A DNA stretch of 64,000 nt from Oryzomicrobium terrae (GCF_008274805.1 NZ_CP022579.1:496001-560000); one strand, 5' to 3'. Counted from the stretch's first letter, positions 44,078-53,855 are shown. Numbers and translations: made by a program. The notes: a model not told the origin generated them from the letters alone.

Positions 44078-45328
44078 ATGTTCTCCGCGCACGACACCCT
44101 GGCGAAAGTGGATCCCGAACTCTGGCAGGCGATTGAAGCTGAAAATCGCCGTCAACAGGACCACATCGAGCTGATTGCTTCTGAAAACTACGTTTCCCAC
44201 GCGGTGATGGAAGCCCAGGGCTCCCAGCTCACCAACAAGTATGCCGAAGGTTATCCCGGCAAGCGCTACTACGGCGGCTGTGAGTACGTGGACGTGGCCG
44301 AGCAGCTCGCCATCGACCGCCTGAAGAAGCTGTTCGGCGCCGAAGCCGCCAACGTGCAGCCCAATTCCGGCTCCCAGGCCAACCAGGCCGTGCTGATGGC
44401 CTTCGCCAAGCCCGGCGACACCATCATGGGCATGAGCCTGGCCGAAGGCGGACACCTCACCCACGGCATGGCCCTCAACATGTCCGGCAAGTGGTTCAAC
44501 GTCGTCTCCTACGGTCTCAACGAGAAGGAAGAGATCGACTACGACAAGATGGAAGCCCTGGCCCGCGAGCACAAGCCGCGCATCATCGTCGCCGGTGCCT
44601 CCGCCTACGCCCTGCGCATCGACTTCGAGCGCTTCGCCAAGATCGCCAAGGAAGTCGGCGCCATCTTCTGGGTGGACATGGCCCACTACGCCGGCCTGAT
44701 CGCCGCCGGCTACTACCCGAACCCGGTGCCCTTCGCCGACGTGGTCACCTCCACCACCCACAAGACCCTGCGCGGTCCCCGTGGCGGTGTGATCCTGATG
44801 AAGGCCGAGCACGAAAAGGCCCTCAACTCCGCCATCTTCCCCGGCCTGCAAGGCGGCCCCCTGATGCACGTCATCGCCGCCAAGGCCGTGGCCTTCAAGG
44901 AAGCCGCTTCCCCCGAGTTCAAGAAGTACCAGGAGCAGGTGATCAACAACGCCCGCGTCATGGCCAAGGTGCTGGGTGAAGAGCGCGGCCTGCGCATCGT
45001 CTCCGGCCGTACCGAGTCCCACGTCTTCCTGATCGACCTGCGCGCCAAGAAGATCACCGGCAAGGAAGCCGAAGCCGCCTTGGGCAAGGCTCACATCACG
45101 GTCAACAAGAACGGCATCCCCAACGATCCGGAAAAGCCCTTCGTCACCTCCGGTATCCGCATTGGTTCCCCGGCCATGACCACCCGTGGCTTCACCGAGA
45201 TCGAAGCCGAGCAGATCGCCCACCTGGTGGCCGACGTGCTCGACGCGCCGAACGACGAAGCGGTGCTGGAGCGGGTGCGCGGCGACGTGGCCAAGCTCTG
45301 CGGCAAGTTCCCGGTCTACAGCGCCTGA
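44078..45328 (+). CDS. glyA: Serine hydroxymethyltransferase
   Basis: 416 residues, the standard length. The PLP lysine lies in [14 protein letters not shown] and the N-terminal [12 protein letters not shown] is invariant. It interconverts serine and glycine with tetrahydrofolate. TGAGGG precedes ATG 44078; upstream in-frame codons lack conservation. Codon use is strongly C-ending, as expected for a highly expressed gene. No glycine riboswitch is seen. The order glyA-nrdR-ribD is conserved. Confidence 0.97.
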   Translation: MFSAHDTLAKVDPELWQAIEAENRRQQDHIELIASENYVSHAVMEAQGSQLTNKYAEGYPGKRYYGGCEYVDVAEQLAIDRLKKLFGAEAANVQPNSGSQANQAVLMAFAKPGDTIMGMSLAEGGHLTHGMALNMSGKWFNVVSYGLNEKEEIDYDKMEALAREHKPRIIVAGASAYALRIDFERFAKIAKEVGAIFWVDMAHYAGLIAAGYYPNPVPFADVVTSTTHKTLRGPRGGVILMKAEHEKALNSAIFPGLQGGPLMHVIAAKAVAFKEAASPEFKKYQEQVINNARVMAKVLGEERGLRIVSGRTESHVFLIDLRAKKITGKEAEAALGKAHITVNKNGIPNDPEKPFVTSGIRIGSPAMTTRGFTEIEAEQIAHLVADVLDAPNDEAVLERVRGDVAKLCGKFPVYSA

Positions 45329-45374
45329 TAGGGCTCTGGGCGGGGAGCGGTGCTTCCCGCCCGGCTGAATCCCG

Positions 45375-45890
45375 ATGAAGTGTCCCTTCTGCGGAGCGCC
45401 GGAAACGGCGGTGGTCGATACCCGTCTCAATGAGGACGGGGATCAGGTGCGCCGCCGCCGCCGCTGCCTGACCTGCGACAAGCGTTTCACCACCTTCGAG
45501 CGGGCGGATATCCGCATGCCCCAGGTGGTCAAGCGCAACGGCACCCGGGTCGACTACGACCGGGAAAAGCTGGTGGCGAGCATGGCCCTGGCCCTGCGCA
45601 AGCGGCCGGTGACCGCCGCCTCGGTGGATGAGGCCATCGCCCGCATCGAAACCCGCCTGCTCGCCTTCGGCGACCGGGAGGTGACCGCCGAGCAACTCGG
45701 TGAGATGGTCATGCACGAACTGAAGAAGCTCGACAAGGTGGCCTACATCCGCTTCGCTTCGGTTTATCGTAACTTCGAGGATCTGGGCGAGTTTTCCCGG
45801 GTCATCCGCGAAGTCTCCAAGGCCGACCCCAACAACGGCCTGGCCGGCGCCAAGGACGGCGCGCCCAAGCGCACCCGCGAGAACAGCTGA
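45375..45890 (+). CDS. nrdR: Transcriptional repressor NrdR
   Basis: 171 residues: a zinc ribbon ([18 protein letters not shown]) with the DNA-binding RRRRRCLTC, then an ATP cone (about 49-139, [16 protein letters not shown]). It represses ribonucleotide reductase genes according to dATP/ATP level. A short Lys/Arg-containing tail (PKRTRENS) ends it. It is downstream of glyA by 46 bp. Confidence 0.96.
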   Translation: MKCPFCGAPETAVVDTRLNEDGDQVRRRRRCLTCDKRFTTFERADIRMPQVVKRNGTRVDYDREKLVASMALALRKRPVTAASVDEAIARIETRLLAFGDREVTAEQLGEMVMHELKKLDKVAYIRFASVYRNFEDLGEFSRVIREVSKADPNNGLAGAKDGAPKRTRENS

Positions 45891-46068
45891 GGGACAGCCG
45901 CTGCTAGCGGCGGGCGGCCACCGGTGGCCCGGGTTCGGCTGGTTCGGCGGCGCAGGGCCCATGCGCGGCGCTGCCGCTGGCTGTAGCGCTGGACGCCTGC
46001 ACGTTCTGGCGCCAGCGCTTAGCCGTCCTCCCCTTCTCTTCCTTTTTCGCGACGCACCACCTGCGCTC

Positions 46069-47193
46069 ATGACGATGCCACCCCCGACGCCCGCTTCCGC
46101 CTTTTCCGCCGCCGACCACGCCTACATGGCCCGGGCCTTGCGCTTGGCTGAGCAGGGGCTGTGGACCACCTCGCCCAATCCCCGGGTGGGGTGCGTATTG
46201 GTGCGTGACGGTCGCGTGGTGGGCGAAGGCTGGCATCAGCGGGCCGGCGAGCCCCATGCCGAAGTCCATGCCTTGCGCGCCGCCGGGGCCCAGGCCCGGG
46301 GCGCCACGGCCTACGTCACCCTGGAGCCCTGTTCCCACCACGGCCGCACCCCGCCCTGTGCCGATGCCCTGGTGGCCGCCGGCGTGGTCCGGGTGGTGGC
46401 GGCGATGCGCGACCCCAATCCCCTGGTGGCCGGTCGCGGCCTGCTCCGTTTGCAGGAGGCGGGTATCGCCACCGCGGCCGGCTTGCTCGATGCGGCGGCG
46501 CGGGAACTGAACATCGGCTTCGTCGCGCGCATGGAGCGGGGCCGGCCCTGGGTGCGGGTCAAACTGGCGTCCAGCCTGGACGGGCGCACCGCCCTGGCCA
46601 ATGGCAAAAGCCAGTGGATCACCGGCCCGGAGGCCCGCCGCGACGGCCACCGCTACCGCGCCCGGGCCTGCGCCGTGCTCACCGGCATCGGCACGGTCAA
46701 GGACGACGACCCGCGCCTGTCGGTGCGCGACGTGGCCACCTCCCGCCAGCCATGGAAGGTAGTGGTGGACAGTCGCCTGGAGATTTCCCCCCAGGCGGCC
46801 CTGTTCGACGGCGGCCCGGTGCTGGTGGCGTGCGCCGTGGATCTGGCGGCCCGCCCCGAAGCGGTGGCGGCGTTGGCGGCAGCGGGCGGCGAGGTGCTCA
46901 GCCTGCCCAACGCCGCCGGCAAGGTGGACTTGGCGGCGCTGCTGGACGAACTGGGTCGGCGCGGCGTCAATGAGTTGCACGTGGAATCCGGCTTCAAGCT
47001 GGCCGGCTCCTTCGTGCGCGAGGGGCTGGCCGACGAACTGCTCCTCTACCAGGCCCCGACCCTGCTCGGCGACACTGCCAGCGGCCTGCTGACCCTGCCC
47101 GAACTCGCCGATCTGGCCGGCCAACGCCGCCTGACGGTGGTGGATCGGCGCCAGGTGGGCGTCGACACGCGCATCCTCGCCCGCTTCGCCTGA
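46069..47193 (+). CDS. ribD: Bifunctional riboflavin biosynthesis deaminase/reductase
   Basis: 374 residues. The deaminase half has PHAEVHALRAAG and EPCSHHGRTPPC (zinc), and the reductase half has VRVKLASSLDGRTAL and ELHVESGFKLAGSF. It performs the second and third steps from GTP to riboflavin. Start at ATG 46069 or 46075. ribE/ribBA/ribH are not downstream and no FMN riboswitch is found here. Confidence 0.95.
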   Translation: MTMPPPTPASAFSAADHAYMARALRLAEQGLWTTSPNPRVGCVLVRDGRVVGEGWHQRAGEPHAEVHALRAAGAQARGATAYVTLEPCSHHGRTPPCADALVAAGVVRVVAAMRDPNPLVAGRGLLRLQEAGIATAAGLLDAAARELNIGFVARMERGRPWVRVKLASSLDGRTALANGKSQWITGPEARRDGHRYRARACAVLTGIGTVKDDDPRLSVRDVATSRQPWKVVVDSRLEISPQAALFDGGPVLVACAVDLAARPEAVAALAAAGGEVLSLPNAAGKVDLAALLDELGRRGVNELHVESGFKLAGSFVREGLADELLLYQAPTLLGDTASGLLTLPELADLAGQRRLTVVDRRQVGVDTRILARFA

Positions 47194-47636
47194 GCCGGGG
47201 TTGCCCGCCGCCGGTTGAGGCTGGCGCAAGCGTTTTGCCGTGCGGTCGCATCCCCTGGGGGCGGGCCGTGTGTTCGCGGGGCGGGAAAATTTGGAAGCAA
47301 TGCCGAAGCGGGGGCAACGCCGAAGCGGTGTGACCGGACTGGTGGGTCGGAGCGGCACGATTTCAACCCATGCACCCCGAAGCGCCGCGCCCAGAGCCAA
47401 TCTTCACTGGGCATGCCTGGAGAGCAAGCATTGGCGCGGGTCTTCAGGTCGATATCGTGAAGATCGTTTGCTGGCGCGCCTTTTCAGGCGGTGCCCGTCA
47501 AGGTTATTCCCCGTGCCGGCCGGTGCCGGTGGGTCATCCGCCGCCGGCAGGACTGCGACGCTTGCGGTGCGAATGGCTGGGGGACTCGTATGGTGGGGGC
47601 GCCGAAGCGCTGAGGCGGCAGAGGGGCTGGGCGCCC
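47194..47636. other. 443-bp gene-free region with short repeats
   Basis: The space lies between converging ribD and moeB. Four copies of CCGAAGCG occur at 47303, 47320, 47377 and 47602, some inside small hairpins (for example GCGCcgaaGCGC at 47599-47610). Short open frames cross it but have no family features and overlap moeB. No RNA gene was recognised. Confidence 0.5.
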
Positions 47637-48392
47637 TCAGCGCCCCCGCGGTCCGCACACCGGGCACGCCGGGTCCCGGGGGACGCGCACGGTGCGCCAT
47701 TGTGAGGTCAGCCCGTCGAAGAGCTGTAATTTACCTACCAGCGGTTCGCCGCAGCCGGCCAGCAGCTTGAGGGCCTCGGCGGCCTGCAGGGTGCCGATGA
47801 TGCCGGTCAGGGGGGCGAACACCCCCATCACCGCGCAACGTACTTCTTCCACGTCCTCGCCCTCGGGGAACAGGCAGTGATAACAGGGGCTCGCGTCCTG
47901 GCGCGGGTCGAACACGCTCAGTTGGCCGTCGAAGCGCACCGCCGCGCCCGAGACCAGCGGCACGCCGGCGGCGACGCAGGCGCGATTGACGGCATGGCGG
48001 GTGGCGAAGTTGTCGCAGCAATCGAGCACCACGTCGGCCCGGGCCACTTCGGCGTCCAGAGCTTCGCCGACCAGGCGCTGGTTGAGGGCGCGCAACGCCA
48101 CGTCCGGGTTGAGGGCGGCCAGGGTCTGCCGGCCGGATTCGGCCTTGGCCTGGCCGACCCGGTCCTCCCGGTGCAGGATCTGGCGCTGCAGGTTGGTCAG
48201 GTCCACCGTATCGCCGTCGGCCAGGGTCAGGGTGCCGACACCGGCGGCAGCCAGGTAGAGAGAGGCCGGGCTGCCCAGCCCGCCGGCGCCGACGATCAGC
48301 ACCTGCCCCTGGCGGATGCGTTCCTGGCCTTCGACGCCGATTTCGTTGAGGAGGATGTGGCGGCTGTAGCGAACGAGTTCGGCGTCGGTCAT
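47637..48392 (-). CDS. moeB: MoeB/ThiF-family adenylyltransferase
   Basis: 251 residues, family E1-like: IVGAGGLGSPASLYLAAAG (nucleotide site), LQRQILHR and two CxxC zinc pairs (CYHCLFP and CPVCG at the C-terminus). It adenylates the C-terminal Gly of MoaD or ThiS for molybdopterin or thiamine sulfur transfer. There is no rhodanese domain. moa genes are absent nearby. It is the end of the gpmA-envC-ctpA strand. Confidence 0.93.
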   Translation of the reverse strand: MTDAELVRYSRHILLNEIGVEGQERIRQGQVLIVGAGGLGSPASLYLAAAGVGTLTLADGDTVDLTNLQRQILHREDRVGQAKAESGRQTLAALNPDVALRALNQRLVGEALDAEVARADVVLDCCDNFATRHAVNRACVAAGVPLVSGAAVRFDGQLSVFDPRQDASPCYHCLFPEGEDVEEVRCAVMGVFAPLTGIIGTLQAAEALKLLAGCGEPLVGKLQLFDGLTSQWRTVRVPRDPACPVCGPRGR

Positions 48393-48399
48393 TGCGGGG

Positions 48400-48810
48400 T
48401 TATTTGTAGTCCCGCCATTCCGGCGGGGTGTCGTCGTGGTCGCCGTGGGCGTGTTGTTCCCAGGCGCGCATGTAGGCCTCGTTGGAGCGTTTGAGCCGCT
48501 TTTCCGGTACGCCCAGGTTGTGCAGCTGGGTTTCTTCCACGTAGTAGATCAAGGCCCGCATCAGCTTGCTGAAGAGGGTGTTGTCCAGGTGGAAGCCGCG
48601 ATCGGCCAGGTCGTCCTCCAACTCACGCAGGGTGTGGTCGGTGAGCTGGTAGCGCACCGCCACGGCGCGCTGCGCCAGGCGGGCTTCGGCGGCCAGGGCG
48701 GGCTGGCGGGCCAGGTGGTCCGCCGCCTCGGGTACCTGGCCCGGCGGGAACTTGGCGAACAGGATGTCCCGTTCCTTGTTGAGATCCGGATGTGCGCGGT
48801 GCGTGACCAT
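48400..48810 (-). CDS. Conserved hypothetical protein
   Basis: 136 residues, soluble, largely helical and charged. It ends in HAHGDHDDTPPEWRDYK. No known domain recognised. AAGGAGG lies five bases before the ATG, so it is clearly translated. It is wedged between ctpA and moeB with 7 bases to moeB, so it probably shares their transcript. Confidence 0.75.
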   Translation of the reverse strand: MVTHRAHPDLNKERDILFAKFPPGQVPEAADHLARQPALAAEARLAQRAVAVRYQLTDHTLRELEDDLADRGFHLDNTLFSKLMRALIYYVEETQLHNLGVPEKRLKRSNEAYMRAWEQHAHGDHDDTPPEWRDYK

Positions 48811-48863
48811 CGTTCCCTCCTTGGCCGTCGTTCCCGGCCCGTTGGCCCCTGGCGGGGCCGTAC

Positions 48864-50309
48864 TTACTGCGTTGCGGTGACGGTGGTGGCCGCCTTGGGC
48901 TGCATGATCGCCAGGCCTTTGAGCAGGTTCACCGCCTGGGTCAGCTGCCAGTCGTTCTTACCGCCGAACTCGGACGGGGCCAGGCTCGGTGCATCCTTTT
49001 CCTTGGCCGCGTCCTTGCTGTCCTTGGCCTTGGCGGCTTCCTTGGGCGCTTCCTTTTCCTTGTCGTTGATCAGGTGACGCTCCAGGTCGGCCTCGCGGAT
49101 GCGGTCATGGGATTCGCCGTTGGGCGTTTCCTCGACGATGATGTCCGGCACGATGCCCTTGGCCTGGATCGAGCGGCCCGACGGCGTGTAGTAGCGCGCC
49201 GTGGTCAGCTTGATGGCGGCGCCCTGGGGCAGGGGCAGCACGGTCTGGACCGAGCCCTTGCCGAAGGTCTGGGTGCCCATCACCACCGCCCGTTTGTGGT
49301 CCTGCAGGGCGCCGGCGACGATTTCCGAGGCCGAGGCCGAGCCGCTGTTGACCAGCACCACCATCGGCACGGTCTTGGCGGCGGCGGGCAGGCCCTTCAG
49401 GGCGTCGTCCTTGGTGCCCCGGTTGTAGTCCTCGGAGGCGGCGTAATACTTGTGCTTGGCATCCTCGACCCGGCCATCGGTGGACACCACCAGGGCCTTG
49501 GGCGGCAGGAAGGCGGCGGAGACGCCGACGGCGCTGTTGAGCAGGCCGCCCGGGTCGTTGCGCAGGTCGAGCACCAGGCCCTTCAGGTCGCCGGACTTGT
49601 TCAGTTCGGCCAGTTGCTTGGCCACCGACTGGGTGGTGTTTTCCTGGAACTGGGTGACGCGGATGTAGCCGTAGCCGTTATCTAGGGCCTTGGCCTTGAC
49701 GCTCTGCACCTTGATCACTTCGCGGGTCAGGGTGACGACGATCGGCTTCTGCTCACCCTTGCGCACCACGGTCAGGGTGATCGGGGTCTTGGGCTTGCCG
49801 CGCATGCGCTTGACCGCCTCGTTCAGGGTCAGGCCCTTCACCGGGGTGTCGTCGAGCTTGACGATCAGGTCGCCGGCGCGCAGCCCGGCACGGGCGGCGG
49901 GGGTGTCCTCGATCGGCGAGACGACCTTGACGAAGCCGTCTTCCATGCCGACCTCGATACCCAGGCCGCCGAACTCGCCCTGGGTGCCTACCTGCAATTC
50001 CTTGAAGGCTTCTGTATCCAGGTAGGTGGAGTGGGGGTCCAGGTTGGAGAGCATGCCGGAGATGGCATTGGTGATGAGTTTCTTGTCCTCCACCGGCTCG
50101 ACGTAGCCCTGCTTGATCGCCGAGTACACCTCGGCAAAGGTGCGCAGCTCCTCGACGGGCAGGCCTTCCTTGCCCGACTTGTCGGCCAGGGCGGAGAGAT
50201 TGAGGCTCAGCAGCGCGCCGGCAACGAAGCCGCCCGCGACCAGTCCCGCCGTTTTCCACCGCTTGCCGCGGACCTGACGGTTGCCATTTGCCTGGGGGAT
50301 GCCGTTCAC
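48864..50309 (-). CDS. ctpA: Carboxyl-terminal processing protease (S41)
   Basis: 481 residues: N-terminal signal/anchor (AGLVAGGFVAGALLSLNLSA), PDZ domain (about 95-180) and the S41 core with catalytic Ser in NSGSASASEIVAGAL and Lys in GTQTFGKGSVQ. The C-terminus has a Lys/Ala/Asp-rich insert (about 415-445). It trims periplasmic or lipid-anchored proteins and often acts with LytM-type hydrolases. GTG start preceded by AGGAGAAG. It lies 9 bases after envC. Confidence 0.95.
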   Translation of the reverse strand: MNGIPQANGNRQVRGKRWKTAGLVAGGFVAGALLSLNLSALADKSGKEGLPVEELRTFAEVYSAIKQGYVEPVEDKKLITNAISGMLSNLDPHSTYLDTEAFKELQVGTQGEFGGLGIEVGMEDGFVKVVSPIEDTPAARAGLRAGDLIVKLDDTPVKGLTLNEAVKRMRGKPKTPITLTVVRKGEQKPIVVTLTREVIKVQSVKAKALDNGYGYIRVTQFQENTTQSVAKQLAELNKSGDLKGLVLDLRNDPGGLLNSAVGVSAAFLPPKALVVSTDGRVEDAKHKYYAASEDYNRGTKDDALKGLPAAAKTVPMVVLVNSGSASASEIVAGALQDHKRAVVMGTQTFGKGSVQTVLPLPQGAAIKLTTARYYTPSGRSIQAKGIVPDIIVEETPNGESHDRIREADLERHLINDKEKEAPKEAAKAKDSKDAAKEKDAPSLAPSEFGGKNDWQLTQAVNLLKGLAIMQPKAATTVTATQ

Positions 50310-50318
50310 CTGCTTCTC

Positions 50319-51725
50319 CTAACGAAGATTGACCCAGCGCAGCGGGTCCTGGGGTTGCCCCTGATAACGGAGCTCAAAGTATAAACCGGTTTCCGGATTG
50401 CCCCCGCTGTTGCCCACGGTGGCGACCGGGTCGCCGCTTTTCACGGCGTCGCCGACCTTTTTCAGGAGGGCTTCGTTGTTGCCATAAATCGTCAGATAGG
50501 TGCCGCCGTGATCCACGATCAGCAGGTTGCCGAAGCCGCGCATCCAGTCGGCGAACACTACCCGGCCGGGGGCCACGGCCTTTACCTCGCTACCGCCGCC
50601 GGCGCGGATGAACAGGCCTTTCCACGAACCGCCTTCGGGCCGGCTGGCGCCGTAGCGGTTGACCACCGAGCCCCGCACCGGCAGGCGCAGGCTGCCGCGC
50701 AGGCTGGCGAAGCTGCCGCTGCCGCCCAGGGCTTCCGGTTCCCGGGTGTTGGCCAGTTCGGCGGCCCGGCGGGGCGGCTTTTCCTCGCTGCTGCCACGGG
50801 GGGGGCGGCCAGGGGCGGCGTTGTTCGCCTTGGCGCTGGCGGCGGCCTTGGCCTGCTCGCGCTTGCGCGCTTCTTCCTCGGCCTTGCGCCGCGCCGCTTC
50901 CTGGGCGGCCTGCTGGGCGATCACCCGGTTCAGACCGGTGACGAGGCGCGAGAGTTGCTGCTCGTCCCGGGCCAGGCTGCCCAGTTCCTTGCGCCGCGCC
51001 GAAACCTTTTGCGCCAGGGCATCCAGCTTGGCCTGCCGTGCCTGCCGTTCCTTGGCCAGCTTGGCTTGCTCTTCCCTTTGGCTGTCTTCGAGCTTGGCAA
51101 GTTCCGCCGCCCGCTCGCGGGTGTCGTCGGCCAGGGATTTCTTGCGCTGCAGGGTGCTTTCCATCTGCCCCAGCCAGTCGCGCCGGGCCTGGGCCAGGGC
51201 GCCGAGGTAATGGAAATCGCGGGAGAGCTGGTTCGGGTCTTCGCCCCGCAACAACAGGCGCAGCGCGTCGTCGTCGGCCTGCAGCCGGCCGGCCTGATAT
51301 TCCCGTTGCAGCAAGGTGGCCAGGGCGGCCTGCTGGCGGGTCAAGACGCCTTCCAGATCACGGGATTCCCGCGATAGCGCGGCCAGTTCGCCCTCGACTC
51401 GGCTGCGCTGGCTGGCGAGGTCGCGCAGCCGGGCCGACAGCTTGGAGATTTCCTGCTCGGAGGCTTTCAGCTGGTCGGCCACGTCGGCCCGGGATTCTTC
51501 GGTCCGGGCCAGGTCCTTTTTCAACCCGTCGATCTTGCCGCGCAAGTCGGAGAGGTCGGCCTGTTTGGCTTCGAGTTCCTTCTGGGGCGCCGCGGCCTTG
51601 GCCTTGGTGGCAGGAGCGGCCCCGGCGTCCGGGGCGAGGCCCAGCCCGGTCGCCAGCAGGGCGGCGGCCAGGGAGGGCAGAAATGCGGCCGCCCGCGGGC
51701 GCGGGCGGTGGGCGGCGGGGCTCAC
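50319..51725 (-). CDS. envC: EnvC-like murein hydrolase activator
   Basis: 468 residues: a signal peptide (to about 36), a long coiled coil (about 45-285), a Lys/Ala/Arg-rich linker and a C-terminal LytM domain (about 345-468). The LytM domain lacks the zinc ligands (the first His-x3-Asp is replaced around NRYGASRPEGGSWKGLFI), as in E. coli EnvC, so it should activate amidases rather than cut. It works at the septum with FtsEX and AmiA/B. It is translated with ctpA and gpmA. GTG start. Confidence 0.9.
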   Translation of the reverse strand: MSPAAHRPRPRAAAFLPSLAAALLATGLGLAPDAGAAPATKAKAAAPQKELEAKQADLSDLRGKIDGLKKDLARTEESRADVADQLKASEQEISKLSARLRDLASQRSRVEGELAALSRESRDLEGVLTRQQAALATLLQREYQAGRLQADDDALRLLLRGEDPNQLSRDFHYLGALAQARRDWLGQMESTLQRKKSLADDTRERAAELAKLEDSQREEQAKLAKERQARQAKLDALAQKVSARRKELGSLARDEQQLSRLVTGLNRVIAQQAAQEAARRKAEEEARKREQAKAAASAKANNAAPGRPPRGSSEEKPPRRAAELANTREPEALGGSGSFASLRGSLRLPVRGSVVNRYGASRPEGGSWKGLFIRAGGGSEVKAVAPGRVVFADWMRGFGNLLIVDHGGTYLTIYGNNEALLKKVGDAVKSGDPVATVGNSGGNPETGLYFELRYQGQPQDPLRWVNLR

Positions 51726-51733
51726 GGAGTGGC

Positions 51734-52495
51734 TTACTTGCCCTTGGCCTGATTGGCCACGGCGGCGGCGGCGGCCGCGGCAGCTTCGGCGTCGCCCAGG
51801 TAGTAGGAGCGGATCGGCTTCAGGGTGTCGTCGTCCAGTTCATACACGAGGGGAATGCCGGTGGGGATGTTCAACTCGACGATGTCGGCGTCGGAGATGT
51901 TGTCCAGGTACTTCACCAGGGCGCGGATGCTGTTGCCGTGGGCGGCGACGATGACGCTCTTGCCGCTCTTGACCACCGGGGCGATGGTGTCTTCCCAGTA
52001 GGGGACGAAGCGCGCCACGGTGTCCTTGAGGCACTCGGTCAGCGGCAGGTGCTCCGGCGACATGCCGGAATACTGGGGGGCGTAGCGGGCGTCGAAGCGC
52101 GGGTGGCGGGGATCGTCGAATTCCAGGGCCGGGGGCGGCGTGTCGTAGCTGCGGCGCCACACCAGCACCTGGTCGTCGCCGTACTTGGCGGCGGTCTCGG
52201 CCTTGTTGAGGCCCTGCAGGGCGCCGTAGTGGCGCTCGTTGAGGCGCCAGGAACGCTGCACCGGAATCCACAGCCGGTCCATCTCTTCCAGGGACAGCCA
52301 CAGGGTGCGCATGGCGCGCTTGAGCACGGAGGAGAAGGCGATGTCGAAGGCGAAACCGGCTTCCTTCATCAGGCGCCCGGCGTTCTTGGCTTCCTCGATG
52401 CCTTTCTCGGTGAGGTCCACGTCGGTCCAGCCGGTGAAGCGGTTTTCCTTGTTCCAGGCGGATTCGCCGTGGCGCAGCAGCACGATTTTTTTCAT
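51734..52495 (-). CDS. gpmA: 2,3-bisphosphoglycerate-dependent phosphoglycerate mutase
   Basis: 253 residues. The phospho-His loop is [18 protein letters not shown], with the second His in [19 protein letters not shown] short Ala-rich tail ([17 protein letters not shown]) extends the C-terminus. It interconverts 3- and 2-phosphoglycerate. ATG 52495; the first of a gpmA-envC-ctpA set, and divergent from the ArsR-family gene. Confidence 0.96.
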   Translation of the reverse strand: MKKIVLLRHGESAWNKENRFTGWTDVDLTEKGIEEAKNAGRLMKEAGFAFDIAFSSVLKRAMRTLWLSLEEMDRLWIPVQRSWRLNERHYGALQGLNKAETAAKYGDDQVLVWRRSYDTPPPALEFDDPRHPRFDARYAPQYSGMSPEHLPLTECLKDTVARFVPYWEDTIAPVVKSGKSVIVAAHGNSIRALVKYLDNISDADIVELNIPTGIPLVYELDDDTLKPIRSYYLGDAEAAAAAAAAVANQAKGK

Positions 52496-52600
52496 GGAAG
52501 TCCTAAATCGGGTCGAAGGTGAAAATTTGCTGCGTCGGCGCGGTTGTGCCGCGGGAAAACCCGGCGGTGCAAATGCGGTACGGCGCAAAAACGGTTATTT

Positions 52601-52606
52601 TATAAT
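52601..52606 (+). promoter_or_regulatory. -10 element before the ArsR-family gene
   Basis: A perfect TATAAT lies 50 bases before the GTG start. No clear -35 stands at 16-18 bases, so it may need an activator or be repressed by the ArsR protein itself. Confidence 0.5.
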
Positions 52607-52655
52607 GCTTCCCTATTCCGCCGCATCTGCGGCACCTTTCCGGAGAGCGTGTCGA

Positions 52656-52994
52656 GTGGCCACCGTGTTGAGCGTGATCGACAAGGAAGAGCATATCCAG
52701 CAGGCGGCGCGCGCCCTGAAGGCCATGTCGCACCCGCTGCGCCTGAAGATTCTGTGCGTCGTCGGCGACAGCGAAGTCTGCGTCCAGGACATCGTCGAGG
52801 CCGTGGGAACGTCCCAGAGCAACATCTCCCAGCACCTGGCGATCCTGCGCGAAAAGGGCGTGCTGCTTACCCGCAAGGACGCCAACCGGGTCTATTACCG
52901 CATCGGCGATGCCCGTACCCTCCAGCTCATCGACATGATGCGCGAAGTCTTTTGCGGCGAAGCGCCGGCCAAGGGCCGCGCCCGTTCGGCCTGA
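52656..52994 (+). CDS. ArsR-family regulator
   Basis: 112 residues. Winged HTH: SHPLRLKILCVVGDSEVCVQ, then GTSQSNISQHLAILREKGVL. The metal-site sequence CxC of arsenic sensors is reduced to one Cys (SEVCVQDI), so metal sensing is not obvious; a thiol/persulfide response would suit its neighbours. GTG start with GGAGAG nine bases upstream. First gene before a rhodanese and a glutaredoxin. Confidence 0.87.
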   Translation: MATVLSVIDKEEHIQQAARALKAMSHPLRLKILCVVGDSEVCVQDIVEAVGTSQSNISQHLAILREKGVLLTRKDANRVYYRIGDARTLQLIDMMREVFCGEAPAKGRARSA

Positions 52995-53057
52995 GTCGGT
53001 CCGGCGTTCGCCGTTCTCCCCTTCTGTTTTCTTCACCCCTGTTTTCCGGGAGTTTTC

Positions 53058-53474
53058 GTGGATCCGTTTTTCAAAGACCCTTACAACCTGGCCATGATGG
53101 TGACCGCGGCCGTGGCCGGCGGCATGCTGTTGTCTTCGTTTCTGCGCAAGAGCGGCAGCGAAGTGTCGGCCACCGACGCCACCCTGCTGATCAACCGTGA
53201 GGACGCCATCGTCCTCGACGTGCGCGACCCGGCCGAGTTCGCCCAGGGCCATATTCCCAATGCGCGCAACATCCCGGTGGACAAGCTGGCCGAGCGCCTC
53301 GGCGAGCTGGACAAGTTCAAGGAACGCACCGTCGTGGCGGTATGCGCCTCTGGCGTACGTTCGGGCAAGGCCTGCGGCGAACTGAAGAAGGCCGGCTTCG
53401 CCAAGGTGGTGAACCTGGCCGGCGGCATCGGCGCCTGGACCCAGGCCGGCCTGCCGGTTTCCCGTAAAAAATAA
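53058..53474 (+). CDS. Membrane-anchored rhodanese
   Basis: 138 residues: an N-terminal TM (about 7-26), then a rhodanese domain with VLDVRDPAEFAQGHIPNARN and the active Cys in VAVCASGVRSGKA. It faces the cytoplasm or periplasm depending on topology (not resolved). GTG start after GGGAG. This rhodanese-grxC-secB order is common in beta-proteobacteria. Confidence 0.9.
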   Translation: MDPFFKDPYNLAMMVTAAVAGGMLLSSFLRKSGSEVSATDATLLINREDAIVLDVRDPAEFAQGHIPNARNIPVDKLAERLGELDKFKERTVVAVCASGVRSGKACGELKKAGFAKVVNLAGGIGAWTQAGLPVSRKK

Positions 53475-53538
53475 CGACTCGCCCCCGGGCGCTGCGGCGC
53501 ACCGGGTCGGCCTCCCCCGACTGTGAAAGGAATGCCGC

Positions 53539-53805
53539 ATGGCTAAACCCCGTGTGCTGATGTACTCCACCGCCGTTTGTCCCTACTGCGTGCGTGCCGA
53601 GCAGCTGCTCACGCAAAAGGGCGTGGTTGATATTGAAAAGGTGCGCGTCGATCTCGAACCGGCCCGGCGCGAGGAAATGATGCAGAAAACCGGCCGGCGC
53701 ACCGTGCCGCAGATTTACATTGGCGACTTTCACGTCGGCGGTTGCGACGACCTCTATGCCCTTGAGCGGGATGGACGTCTCGACCCGCTGCTGGCGGGTG
53801 CCTGA
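53539..53805 (+). CDS. grxC: Glutaredoxin 3
   Basis: 88 residues, dithiol active site CPYC at 13-16 and the GSH-site TVPQIYIGDFHVGGCDDL. It reduces disulfides and mixed glutathione disulfides in the cytosol. It is followed 50 bases later by secB. Confidence 0.95.
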   Translation: MAKPRVLMYSTAVCPYCVRAEQLLTQKGVVDIEKVRVDLEPARREEMMQKTGRRTVPQIYIGDFHVGGCDDLYALERDGRLDPLLAGA

Positions 53806-53855
53806 CGCTTCGGCGTCGTTCCCTCTTTTACCCATTCCCGTTTCAGGAAAAAATC

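Noticed and set aside
43196-45430. A 744-residue minus-strand open frame
   Set aside because: Antisense to the histidine phosphatase and glyA; no conserved features.
45891-46068. FMN riboswitch ahead of ribD
   Set aside because: The conserved RFN core could not be found.
47240-47770. Plus-strand open frame in the ribD-moeB gap
   Set aside because: Runs into moeB antisense, unusual composition, no ribosome site and no family.
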